Shown: positions 17,804-27,021 of the stretch, in pieces
Position numbering within the stretch: position 1 is the stretch's first letter
Layout of the letters: every line of letters begins with the position of its first letter
Source: Gammaproteobacteria bacterium
GTDB lineage: Bacteria; Pseudomonadota; Gammaproteobacteria; UBA4575
Reading direction: 5' to 3'
NCBI GenBank assembly: GCA_026706595.1
Contig: JAPOYL010000009.1
Span: 86,687-150,686 of the forward strand
DNA length: 64,000 nt
The notes under the pieces: generated by a model
The model's input: only the letters and a program-made list of their open reading frames with translations
Told to the model about the DNA's origin: nothing
Databases searched by the model: none
Program-made: the position numbers and the translations under genes

Positions 17804-19648
17804 CTAGTCGATTATGTGGTGAACGGGTGCTTTCTCCATGTCCCAGCTGTCAGATTCCTTGTCATAGCGGGACAAGGTGAGGCAGTGCCAGTTCTCGTCG
17901 TCGAGTTTCGGATGATCACCACGGTAATAATATCCCGGCCAGCGTGTCTCCTTGCGGAACAGCGTATGGTGAGCCACGGACTGTGAAGCTATAAACCGGT
18001 GCTGGAGTTCCCATGCCCTTTGCAGTTGATGAAGGTCTTCGGCCCCAATGTGATCAAGGTCTTCCTTCAGCATATCCAGCAACTCCAGACCACGAGTGAG
18101 CAAGGGTTCATTGGTCATGTAGTTGGTACTGATTCCACCCACATATTCATCCATGATCTTTTCAAGGCGCTGGAGACCATGAATCGGGAGAATATAGCTT
18201 GGCGAGACGGTCCCCGCCACGATCTCGTTACGACCAACCTCGTAATTTTCCAAAGGCTGGTAGATCACTTTTTTCAGATCTTCGTACTGTTTCTCGCTGA
18301 CCCGAAGTTTCTCACTGTTCATGTCGTTTACGTACTTCACTGCAGCCTTGGCCGCAATTCGACCCTCGGTATAGGATCCTGACGAGAACTTGTGCGCACT
18401 GCCGCCGATTGTGTCACCTGCACCAAACAATCCCTCGACAGTCATCATTCGGTTGTAGCCCCACTGATAGTCAGAAGGTGCAACGTCCTCGGGGCCACTG
18501 GCCCAGGCACCCGAGCAGGTCGCATGAGAGCCCATGACGTAGGGTTCGGATGTCGTCAGCTCCGGGTTGATGTGCTTGGGGTCGATGTTTTGCGATGCCC
18601 AAACCACGGCTTGGCCGATGGTCATGCCAAGAAAGTTCTCCCAGCCGACAGTTTCTTTATGCGGATCCTGGAAGGCCTCCTTGGTCACCATGCGGATAGG
18701 ACCTCTGCCTGCTTTCAGTTCTTCAAGAAAAGCATGGTTGCGCAGGCAGGTCGGGGTCGGGTGATGGTCGATGTAATCGCCTACGAGTTCCTTCGTTTGT
18801 TCATACCATTTGGACTCGTATTCCTCGCCATACGCATTCTCTGTGTACGTTTTGAGGTGCAGGAAATAGGCACCGACAGGGCCATAGCCATCCTTGAACC
18901 GGGCAAGAACGATCCGATTCTCCATCTGTGTCATCTTGGCACCGACGAGAATGGGCAGTGCGTAGGCCGAGGCACTGCTCCAGGGGGCATACCAGGTGCG
19001 TCCCATGCCTTCTCCCACAGAACGTGGCTTGTAGATGTGTGATGCACCACCGGCACAAATGATCACTGCCTTGGCACGAAATACATGAAAATCACCGGTG
19101 CGGACATTAAAGCCGACAGCACCCGCTACCCGGTTTGATTTCGCCTCGTCCATCAGCAGGTGGGTCACCATGATCCGGTTATAGACTTCATCCGCCGCCT
19201 TGCGTGCAGCCTCGGCGACAATCGGCTTGTAGCTTTCGCCGTGAATCATGATTTGCCATTTGCCCTCACGCTGATAGCGCCCAGTTTCCGGGTCCCGCAT
19301 CATGGGAAGACCCCATTCTTCAAACTTGTGCACTGCAGAATCGACATGCCGGGCGATGTCGTAGCCCAGGTCCTCCCGTACAAGCCCCATGAGGTCATTG
19401 CGCGCATAGCGCACATGATCCTCCGGTTGATTTTCGTTCCACTGCATGCCCATGTAGCAGTTGATTGCATACAGGCCCTGTGCCACCGCACCACTGCGCT
19501 CGATATTGGCTTTTTCGACACAGACCACCTTGAGGTCGCGGCCCCAGTATTTGGATTCGTACGTGGCACCACAGCCGGCCATGCCACCACCTACAACGAG
19601 CACGTCGCAATCTTCAAAAACCGTTTTTCTTCGATTAAACCACCCCAC
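17804..19648 (-). CDS. aprA: Adenylylsulfate reductase, alpha subunit
   Basis: FAD-containing catalytic subunit of APS reductase, which in sulfur oxidizers runs in reverse, joining sulfite and AMP to APS. The 614-residue protein has the FAD loop VVGGGMAGCGATYESKYWG near residue 18, CVEKANIERSGAVAQGLYAIN and the C-terminal WPGYYYRGDHP segment characteristic of AprA. The start is GTG at 19648: GGAG stands seven bases upstream, and the codon overlaps the aprB stop by one base. A longer open frame only reads through aprB. Gene order aprM-aprB-aprA is that of one lineage of sulfur oxidizers. Confidence 0.97.
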   Translation of the reverse strand: MGWFNRRKTVFEDCDVLVVGGGMAGCGATYESKYWGRDLKVVCVEKANIERSGAVAQGLYAINCYMGMQWNENQPEDHVRYARNDLMGLVREDLGYDIARHVDSAVHKFEEWGLPMMRDPETGRYQREGKWQIMIHGESYKPIVAEAARKAADEVYNRIMVTHLLMDEAKSNRVAGAVGFNVRTGDFHVFRAKAVIICAGGASHIYKPRSVGEGMGRTWYAPWSSASAYALPILVGAKMTQMENRIVLARFKDGYGPVGAYFLHLKTYTENAYGEEYESKWYEQTKELVGDYIDHHPTPTCLRNHAFLEELKAGRGPIRMVTKEAFQDPHKETVGWENFLGMTIGQAVVWASQNIDPKHINPELTTSEPYVMGSHATCSGAWASGPEDVAPSDYQWGYNRMMTVEGLFGAGDTIGGSAHKFSSGSYTEGRIAAKAAVKYVNDMNSEKLRVSEKQYEDLKKVIYQPLENYEVGRNEIVAGTVSPSYILPIHGLQRLEKIMDEYVGGISTNYMTNEPLLTRGLELLDMLKEDLDHIGAEDLHQLQRAWELQHRFIASQSVAHHTLFRKETRWPGYYYRGDHPKLDDENWHCLTLSRYDKESDSWDMEKAPVHHIID

Positions 19649-20094
19649 TAGACTGCTCCTTTCCACACAGGCAGCCCGCCGTCGATGTTGAGTGCATCCG
19701 GTTCGTGAGCGAGTTCCTGTGATTGCATCGCTTCTGCACTGGGCGTCTCCAGGTCCGCCGGCGACGGAATAGTCCCCCACTTGGTCGTCCGTATCGGCGA
19801 GACAAAATTCTTTTCGCGTCCGTCACGAAACAGGATCTTCCAGGAGATCGTGCCTTTTTCTTCCTCACGAAGCGCTCTCACGCTGTGACCGAGAGGTGCG
19901 AAGTCAGCGTATCCACGTGCATCAATCGCGTTTTGCGGGCAAGCCTTTACACAGGAGTAACACTCCCAGCACATGTTGGGCTCGATGTTGTAGGCACGAC
20001 GATAGGTCTTATCGATGTGCATGATGTCCGAAGGACAGACATCCACGCAGTGACCACAACCATCGCAGCGAGTCATATAAACGAAAGTGGGCAT
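19648..20094 (-). CDS. aprB: Adenylylsulfate reductase, beta subunit
   Basis: Electron-transfer subunit of APS reductase. In 148 residues it has two [4Fe-4S] motifs, Cys10-Cys13-Cys16-Cys20 and Cys42-Cys45-Cys48-Cys52, then the extended C-terminal tail (SWKILFRDGREKNF and onward) that wraps around AprA in known structures. It is directly upstream of aprA with a one-base overlap and 85 bases downstream of aprM. Confidence 0.97.
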   Translation of the reverse strand: MPTFVYMTRCDGCGHCVDVCPSDIMHIDKTYRRAYNIEPNMCWECYSCVKACPQNAIDARGYADFAPLGHSVRALREEEKGTISWKILFRDGREKNFVSPIRTTKWGTIPSPADLETPSAEAMQSQELAHEPDALNIDGGLPVWKGAV

Positions 20095-20179
20095 GCTATT
20101 CTGTCATCTCCTGTTGTTGGGTAATGATTATTTTCTTGGGGATCAAATGATGGCCTGACCAGGTATTGACCAGGCTGAT

Positions 20180-20959
20180 TTAGTAATTCGTTGGCAGTCC
20201 GCGCGCCGAACCGAATGTTTCAGGCTTGTCCGCCGGTGCCGGCAGATTGCTTCTTGAGCCAGCGGCCTCTGCAACCCTTTTCTGCAAGGCAGCGGAGGGT
20301 TTGAAGAACATGTGCGCAAACTTGGACCAGGGAATGGAACCAAAGAGTATAGTGGTCGCAAGCACATATAACCCGAAAAACAACCACCCGATGATCGACG
20401 TCGGCAGCCATGACCACAGCAAGGCCAGTGTTGTACTCGCAACCAGTGAGAGTATGAACAGGTCAGCCTGCACAATGCGAAACGGCGAATAGCCCTCGGC
20501 CGTAACATCGACCCGAATGAAGAACCAGAACCAGTAGCCGCCGATACAAACCATCAGCGCCCCGAGGTTCCACAGCAACGGCCACAGTACCGGTGTCGGA
20601 CTGGCGGGGGTTGGATACCCGAATACCATGATGGTGGTGGCAACGAGATAAATGACGAAGCCGTACATCGTCAGCAGATGGGCGATCCTGCGCCGGGCGG
20701 AACAAAATTCCGATGACGTCAGCACCTCACTTGCCATGGTTTGAACCGCCATGGCCATGACTTCTCCACTGCCAACCTGCCTTGTCCCCTTGCTTTTCGA
20801 CTTTTCCCAGTCTTCAAAAAAGTACTTGGCACTTTTTTTGTGTATGACATCGATCAGTGTGCCTGCCACGACCAGGATAAACATGACTACGACGTAGACT
20901 TGTGCCACGACGCTGGGGATGTGGGTCGAAAGCTCAGCAAAGGGATTGCCGGTGAACAT
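20180..20959 (-). CDS. aprM: APS reductase membrane anchor AprM
   Basis: A 259-residue integral membrane protein with about five hydrophobic helices (near residues 18-38, 92-112, 127-150, 165-185 and 190-210). Position and size match AprM, the proposed quinone-linked anchor of APS reductase in sulfur-oxidizing bacteria that lack the Qmo complex. It is first in aprM-aprB-aprA, so electrons from sulfite oxidation would go AprA to AprB to AprM to quinone; this path is known for the family only as a proposal. Confidence 0.9.
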   Translation of the reverse strand: MFTGNPFAELSTHIPSVVAQVYVVVMFILVVAGTLIDVIHKKSAKYFFEDWEKSKSKGTRQVGSGEVMAMAVQTMASEVLTSSEFCSARRRIAHLLTMYGFVIYLVATTIMVFGYPTPASPTPVLWPLLWNLGALMVCIGGYWFWFFIRVDVTAEGYSPFRIVQADLFILSLVASTTLALLWSWLPTSIIGWLFFGLYVLATTILFGSIPWSKFAHMFFKPSAALQKRVAEAAGSRSNLPAPADKPETFGSARGLPTNY

Positions 20960-21433
20960 ATTCTAGGGTCCAGGCTGTTTTTGTAACGCTCAAGTGTGAT
21001 GGCGATACGGTGATGATTCAACCAAAATATAGTTATGGTAGTTTAAAGCGGCCTTATACCATTTCGGAAGTTTTGCGGGTGCGAAGAAAGCATGATCTTG
21101 AGCAAAGTCAGCGGTCTGGTTTTTCTGCCCGACAACTGCGTTTCTTGGCTCTTGATGCAACTGCTTCTCAATTACACTCCAGGATCCGTCCTTGCTGCAT
21201 GGCTCGATATGATCGATGCTCGAACGTGTTTGAAAACGCCACGCCGTCAGCACCGGTATACATCCCGCCCAAACATGTCCCGGCGCATCCATTTCCAGGG
21301 CTTGGTGGCATAGCAGGGGCCTGCCTCCAGTTGGCAGCCTAATTGGTTTAACGATATAGTCATTGGCTTAATGACTTCCATCTTTGACTCCTAAAGTATC
21401 ATGCAACCTGCTTGGCTAATCGAGGAGGATGCT
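20960..21433. other. Divergent 474-base regulatory gap between aprM and the ilvB-like gene
   Basis: No credible coding region. On the plus side it holds a good promoter with an inverted repeat, listed separately. On the minus side, AT-rich sequence at about 21020-21060 (for example TATATT and TATAAG read toward aprM) could hold the apr promoter, but no -35 at proper distance was found. Confidence 0.55.
21331..21376 (+). promoter_or_regulatory. Promoter with overlapping inverted repeat before the ilvB-like gene
   Basis: TTGGCA (21331-21336), an 18-base spacer and TATAGT (21355-21360) match five of six bases each of the sigma-70 consensus. A perfect inverted repeat AGTCATT-GGCTT-AATGACT (21358-21376) covers the end of the -10 and the expected start point near 21367. 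This geometry suits a repressor operator. The regulator is unknown. Confidence 0.5.
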
Positions 21434-23251
21434 GTGCCTCATCCTTTGGCTGGGACCACCATGCTGGGGTCGGAGATCATCATGCATGTACTTGCCCAGG
21501 AAGGTACCGAGGTCATATTCGGTTACAGCGGCGGCGCTATCCTCCCGACTTATGATGCAGTGTTCCGCTTCAATGCGGAAACCGATGAATCCATGCCGCT
21601 GATTGTTCCTGCCAATGAACAGGGTGCCGGTTTCATGGCATCGGGGTACGCACGTGCCAGCGGCAAGGTGGGTGTTGTGATGGTGACCTCGGGCCCCGGG
21701 GCTACCAATACGGTCACTCCGGTACGCGACTGCATGGCGGACTCCGTCCCCATCGTGGTAATCAGCGGTCAGGTGCCGACGCCAGCGATTGGCAGTGATG
21801 GCTTTCAGGAGGCTCCCGTAGCCAACATCATGGGCGCGGTGGCAAAGCACATTTTTCTGGTCACTGATCCCGAGAAGCTTGAAGCGACGGTTCGCACGGC
21901 ATTTGAAATTGCGCGCACCGGGCGCCCGGGGCCCGTTGTGATCGATATTCCCAAGGATGTACAAAACTGGGAGGGTGTATTTCGTGGCAAGGGGAAATTG
22001 CTGATCCGGGGTTACCGCGAGCGCATCTCCGAAGTGGCCGAAAATTTGTTGTCGGACGAGAAATGCGGTCTTTTGTTTGATGCCCTTGAGAGATCAGAAC
22101 GGCCGCTGCTCTATGTCGGTGGGGGTGTGATCAACGGGAATGCAGTCAATGAGGTTCGAGCATTTGCGGATCAATTCAAGATCCCGGTGGTGACAACGCT
22201 GATGGGGATCGGCACCTACGACACGACGCGAGAGCGCTCCCTGCACATGCTCGGCATGCATGGCACTGCGTTTGCGAACTATGCTGTCGAAGACTGTGAT
22301 TTGCTGATTGCCATCGGTGCGCGTTTTGATGACCGTGTGGCCGCCGTGCCGGACAAGTTTGCCCCCCAGGCAAGGTTTATCGCCCATCTCGATGTCGATC
22401 CTTCCGAGATACACAAGGTAAAAGCAGTGGATTGGTACCATGTTGGCCTGTTGCCACAGGCGACGAAAAAACTGCTGGATTACGGGACCCAGACCCGCAA
22501 ATTCACCAAGGACTACACGGCCTGGGATGCACATATCGCGGAGCTGAAAAGCACGTACGCCATGAACTATGACAGGCAAAGTACGCTGATCCAGCCCTAT
22601 GCCGTGATCGAGGAAATCAACCGCTACACGGAAGGCAGGGCGATCATCAGTACGGGCGTCGGGCAGCACCAGATGTGGGCCGCGCAGTATTTTGATTTCA
22701 GGTCCCCGCGCCTGTGGTTGACCTCGGGCAGCATGGGCACGATGGGTTTTGGTCTGCCGGCAGCAATCGGTGCCCAGTTTGCTCAGCCGGACCGTGTGGT
22801 GATTGACATCGATGGAGATGCCAGCATCCGCATGAACCTGGGTGAGCTTGAGACGGTAACGACCTACGAGCTGCCGATCAAGATCGTGGTGCTGAATAAC
22901 CTGGGCGACGGCATGGTGAAGCAGTGGCAGAAACTGTTCTTCAAGGGCAGATTGTCTGCCAGCGACAAGTCTTTGCACAAAAAGGATTTCATCAGGGCAG
23001 CACGGGCGGATGGCTATGAGTATGCGGTGCGGCTGGAAAGAAATGCAGACCTCCAGCGAGTCATCAAGGAATTTATGGAATTCAAAGGTCCCGCCTTCCT
23101 GGAGGTCATGATCGACCCCGATGCCGGGGTTTACCCCATGGTCGGGCCGGGAATGAGTTACGATCAGATGATCACGGGTGACTACATTCCCTCGCGGGAC
23201 CAGGCAGAGGATGACTCGAAAACGGATGTCGATGCATCGGAGATGTTCTAG
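21434..23251 (+). CDS. Acetolactate synthase large subunit-like ThDP enzyme
   Basis: ThDP-dependent enzyme of the acetolactate synthase family, 605 residues. The N-terminal PYR domain has YSGGAILPTYDA and the catalytic Glu in PANEQGAGFMASGYARASGK; the middle domain has RFDDRV; the C-terminal domain has the ThDP motif starting GDASIRMN and ending VVLNN, with GDA in place of the usual GDG. GTG at 21434 is chosen because GAGGAGG lies five bases upstream; ATG at 21401 is the alternative. No ilvH small-subunit or ilvC gene follows, so it may be an unlinked biosynthetic synthase or another carboligase. Confidence 0.85.
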   Translation: MPHPLAGTTMLGSEIIMHVLAQEGTEVIFGYSGGAILPTYDAVFRFNAETDESMPLIVPANEQGAGFMASGYARASGKVGVVMVTSGPGATNTVTPVRDCMADSVPIVVISGQVPTPAIGSDGFQEAPVANIMGAVAKHIFLVTDPEKLEATVRTAFEIARTGRPGPVVIDIPKDVQNWEGVFRGKGKLLIRGYRERISEVAENLLSDEKCGLLFDALERSERPLLYVGGGVINGNAVNEVRAFADQFKIPVVTTLMGIGTYDTTRERSLHMLGMHGTAFANYAVEDCDLLIAIGARFDDRVAAVPDKFAPQARFIAHLDVDPSEIHKVKAVDWYHVGLLPQATKKLLDYGTQTRKFTKDYTAWDAHIAELKSTYAMNYDRQSTLIQPYAVIEEINRYTEGRAIISTGVGQHQMWAAQYFDFRSPRLWLTSGSMGTMGFGLPAAIGAQFAQPDRVVIDIDGDASIRMNLGELETVTTYELPIKIVVLNNLGDGMVKQWQKLFFKGRLSASDKSLHKKDFIRAARADGYEYAVRLERNADLQRVIKEFMEFKGPAFLEVMIDPDAGVYPMVGPGMSYDQMITGDYIPSRDQAEDDSKTDVDASEMF

Positions 23252-23338
23252 GCTGGCCTGCCAGGTCAGGGCCGTACAACCCAGCCCCCAGGTTCATTGC
23301 CGGTGCCGCCCCCGGCCCACCCTGTACGTACCGCTGTC

Positions 23339-23929
23339 ATGAACAGATTTGCCATACAGGTCCGTGGCCTGCTGGCCTTGGGTGGTATCGTTCTAATTTC
23401 TTCTTGTGCAGCGTTCTTGCTGAACGGGCATCTGAGTCACGGCTACTATATTTCTCCGGACCAGACGTTCAAATGCAAGTTGCCGGGGGGTGCATTGAGC
23501 AGGCAACTTCACATCTGGGATCAAAGAAGTGCATCGGGAGCGACGGTCACGTTCATGCTTGGATCCCGCCTGCTATGGCGCGTGGATCATCTGCATCTGA
23601 GCCGGCTCAAGCTGGAAGACCTGGACAAGGACAAGGAGAGGAGGGCACAGCTTGAGAGAGGCAAAGAGCACTACTTCAGATATTACCTGCTGCCTAGTTT
23701 GGGTCCTGCAGAAATCAAGTGGGAACGCTATGAGCGTGCAGGTGAAACAGAAGTGCTGATTGCCCACACATACCTGAAATCGGACGGCATGGAAGGTATC
23801 CGCGAACTGCTGTTTTCAGTGGATGGCGTTTACCTGAACGTGCTGCACCATGCCCAGGGCATTTCCGAAAATCTGGAAAACATTATTCCTGGATCCCTTG
23901 CCCTGTATAGAAGCTGTGAATTTGAATAG
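23339..23929 (+). CDS. Hypothetical lipoprotein, 196 residues
   Basis: Starts MNRFAIQVRG with a hydrophobic stretch ending in a lipobox ISSC (Cys23), so it is probably a lipid-anchored envelope protein. The rest is a soluble domain with alternating strands and one charged helix (LEDLDKDKERRAQLERGKE). No family is recognised. It converges with pfp; the 50 bases between hold TGCCGG and CCGGCA that could pair but no clean terminator. Confidence 0.7.
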   Translation: MNRFAIQVRGLLALGGIVLISSCAAFLLNGHLSHGYYISPDQTFKCKLPGGALSRQLHIWDQRSASGATVTFMLGSRLLWRVDHLHLSRLKLEDLDKDKERRAQLERGKEHYFRYYLLPSLGPAEIKWERYERAGETEVLIAHTYLKSDGMEGIRELLFSVDGVYLNVLHHAQGISENLENIIPGSLALYRSCEFE

Positions 23930-23979
23930 CAGTTGCCGGCCCTGAATCACGGATCCGGAAATCAGACCGGCAGATTTGC

Positions 23980-25242
23980 TCAGGTCTGAAATTCGGTATC
24001 CAATCTTCTCGGTACTGGGACATTCCTGAGCCGAACGTAGTCGGGCAGGCCATTTTTGTAAGGCGGGTAGGCTTCGCCCCGGATCAAGGGAGCAAGATAA
24101 GTGCGGCACCGCTGGGTGATGCCAAAGCCGTCCTTGGTGATGTAGTTCCGCGGCATCATCTTTTCCCGGTTGGCCACCCTTGCCAGTGAGGTGCTGCCAA
24201 TTTTCCACCGGTACGGCTTGTTCGAGGTTCGCACGATGACCGGCAGGACCGCAGTCTTGCCCTGCAATGCAAATTGCACGGCAGCCTTGCCCATGGCATA
24301 GGCCTGCTCGACATCCGTCTTGGAGGCAATGTGCCTGGCTGCCCGCTGCAAATAGTCTGCCACGGCCCAGTGATATTTGTAGCCGTGCGCCTGCTTGATC
24401 ATGTCCGCAACGACCGGCGCGACTCCGCCCAGCTGCTTGTGGCCGAACGCGTCCGTACTGCCCGCATCTGCCAAGAATTTGCCGCTTTTAAACCGTGCAC
24501 CCTCGGAAACGCAGACCACACAGTAACCGTACCGGTCTACGCATTTTTTGACCCGACTCAGGAACCGTTTCCGTTCAAAGGCAATTTCAGGGAACAGTAT
24601 TATGTGGGGCGCATCCCCTTCGTCCTCCCTTGCAAGTCCGCTTGCCGCTGCAATCCACCCGGCATGACGTCCCATGACCTCCATAACGAACACTTTGGTC
24701 GAGGTTTCAGCCATGGATTTCACATCGAAGGCCGCTTCCCTGATCGAGACGGCCACGTACTTCGCCACCGACCCGAATCCAGGACAGTTGTCGGTTACGG
24801 GCAGGTCATTGTCGACGGTCTTGGGGATGCCGATGCACTGGATCGGGTAGCCCATTTTCCTGCTGAGCTGTGAGACCTTTTGCGAGGTATCCTGCGAGTC
24901 TCCGCCACCGTTGTAAAAGAAATAGCCGATGTCGTGAGCCCTAAAAACCTCCATCAGTCGCTCGTACTGGGCACGGTTTTCCTCGATACTTTTCAGCTTG
25001 TACCTGCAGGAGCCGAAGGCCCCGGAAGGAGTGTGTCTCAGTGCGGCAATCGCACGCGCGGACTCCCTGGAGGTGTCGATCAAGTCTTCCGTTAATGCCC
25101 CGAGGATTCCGTTGCGACCGGCGTACACCTTACCGATCCTGCCCTTGTGCTTGCGTGCGGTCTCGATCACTCCGCACGCCGTAGCATTAATTACCGCGGT
25201 CACGCCGCCTGATTGCGCATAAAATGCATTGCGTTTTTCCAT
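23980..25242 (-). CDS. pfp: Pyrophosphate-dependent 6-phosphofructokinase
   Basis: Reversible phosphorylation of fructose 6-phosphate, here predicted to use pyrophosphate. The 420-residue protein has QSGGVTAVINAT at the N-terminus, GGGDS (112-116) in the phosphate-binding loop and PKTVDND, in which Lys141 stands where ATP-dependent enzymes have Gly; that Lys is the accepted marker of PPi use. MGRHAGWIAAA and SEGARF follow as in the family. The start MEKRNAFYAQ at 25242 is chosen by similarity. It is divergent from adk, with 279 bases between. A reversible PPi enzyme fits an autotroph running sugar metabolism in both directions. Confidence 0.92.
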   Translation of the reverse strand: MEKRNAFYAQSGGVTAVINATACGVIETARKHKGRIGKVYAGRNGILGALTEDLIDTSRESARAIAALRHTPSGAFGSCRYKLKSIEENRAQYERLMEVFRAHDIGYFFYNGGGDSQDTSQKVSQLSRKMGYPIQCIGIPKTVDNDLPVTDNCPGFGSVAKYVAVSIREAAFDVKSMAETSTKVFVMEVMGRHAGWIAAASGLAREDEGDAPHIILFPEIAFERKRFLSRVKKCVDRYGYCVVCVSEGARFKSGKFLADAGSTDAFGHKQLGGVAPVVADMIKQAHGYKYHWAVADYLQRAARHIASKTDVEQAYAMGKAAVQFALQGKTAVLPVIVRTSNKPYRWKIGSTSLARVANREKMMPRNYITKDGFGITQRCRTYLAPLIRGEAYPPYKNGLPDYVRLRNVPVPRRLDTEFQT

Positions 25243-25491
25243 ACCATCCTCTGTTTCAATCATTCAGGTGTTTGGACCGGAATTTCCCGGGCAGGCGCCG
25301 TAGCGCATGCTGTCGTGACCAGTCCGCTAGATTTCTTCCGGACCCATTCTCTATCGGCTATCCATTTTTTCAAAGAAGCCGCGTTCATCCTCTGTATAAT
25401 CCGGGCCGGAGTTCATGGCTTGTCTGGGGGTGTCGCTGGGATTTGTGCCAAGTGTATCGGAATCTGCAGGCAGGTGTGGCGCCGGTTCTGA

Positions 25492-26178
<687 letters not shown>

Positions 26179-26255
26179 AGGCTCTGCACCCCGGAACGTT
26201 TTGCAGGCCGTACCGTGGTGTTGCCGGCCGTTTTACCGGATGTCCTTGAGAAGTT

Positions 26256-26891
26256 TCAGGATGCCTGTGCGGCGGGGCCGTTGGCTTTTTGCTGCGGGGC
26301 ACGATGTTCGGAGACCTCCCACTGCCCGGCGCTGACTGACATGTGCAGGCAGGACGCACCACCCCGGGTGCGGGATTTTCCAGCAGCCCCCGGGTTCAGC
26401 ACCCAGGGCCTTGCCTCCTGGTCGCAAACCAACATGTGGCTGTGTCCGTAAACAATGGCAGTGGAATCCGCGAAGTGTTGCCGCATTTCTGCGTGTCGCC
26501 GACCAGGCATGCCGTATGCATCTCCATGCATCAGCACGATGCTGCCACCTGGTAGCTTGATTTCGGCAAGCTTGCCGATACCCATGAGTTCCTGGTGCTC
26601 CTGTGCGGGCCATTTCTCGGTACAGTCGTTGTTGCCCTGCACAGCAATGACGTTTTCACAGATTTCCCTCAGCTGGTGCAGTACACGACTGGAGCCAATG
26701 TCCCCGGCATGCAGGATCAGGTCGCAGCCCTCGAGTTGGCTGCATATGTCCGGGTCAATGTACCCGTGGGTGTCTGAAACGACACCGACCTGCAGGCGCT
26801 TGCAGTGGGTAAAGTCATGATGGGTGTCCGGGGCGACAGGGCGGGTGACGGTGGCAGTTGCGGGCATGGGGATGTCTTGGGGGTGTCGCAT
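26256..26891 (-). CDS. Metallophosphoesterase, YfcE/MJ0936 type
   Basis: Binuclear-metal phosphodiesterase of 211 residues. The motifs appear in order: VVSDTHGY, HAGDIGS, GNNDC, MHGD and GHSHM. It has an N-terminal extension of about 30 residues before the first motif and an alanine-rich tail. The substrate is unknown; YfcE-like enzymes hydrolyse phosphodiesters in vitro. ATG at 26867, eight codons in, is an alternative start. It converges with adk, 77 bases away. Confidence 0.85.
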   Translation of the reverse strand: MRHPQDIPMPATATVTRPVAPDTHHDFTHCKRLQVGVVSDTHGYIDPDICSQLEGCDLILHAGDIGSSRVLHQLREICENVIAVQGNNDCTEKWPAQEHQELMGIGKLAEIKLPGGSIVLMHGDAYGMPGRRHAEMRQHFADSTAIVYGHSHMLVCDQEARPWVLNPGAAGKSRTRGGASCLHMSVSAGQWEVSEHRAPQQKANGPAAQAS

Positions 26892-27021
26892 GGTTTACGG
26901 GCCGACAAAATACTGGAACCTGGTCCGGGGTGCAAGCCGGTGTTCCCGATGACCTATTGTCTGCCAAAGCCTTTTGGGTTATGTATCTTCATCATGAGCG
27001 AAGTACGGATGCATTCACGGC

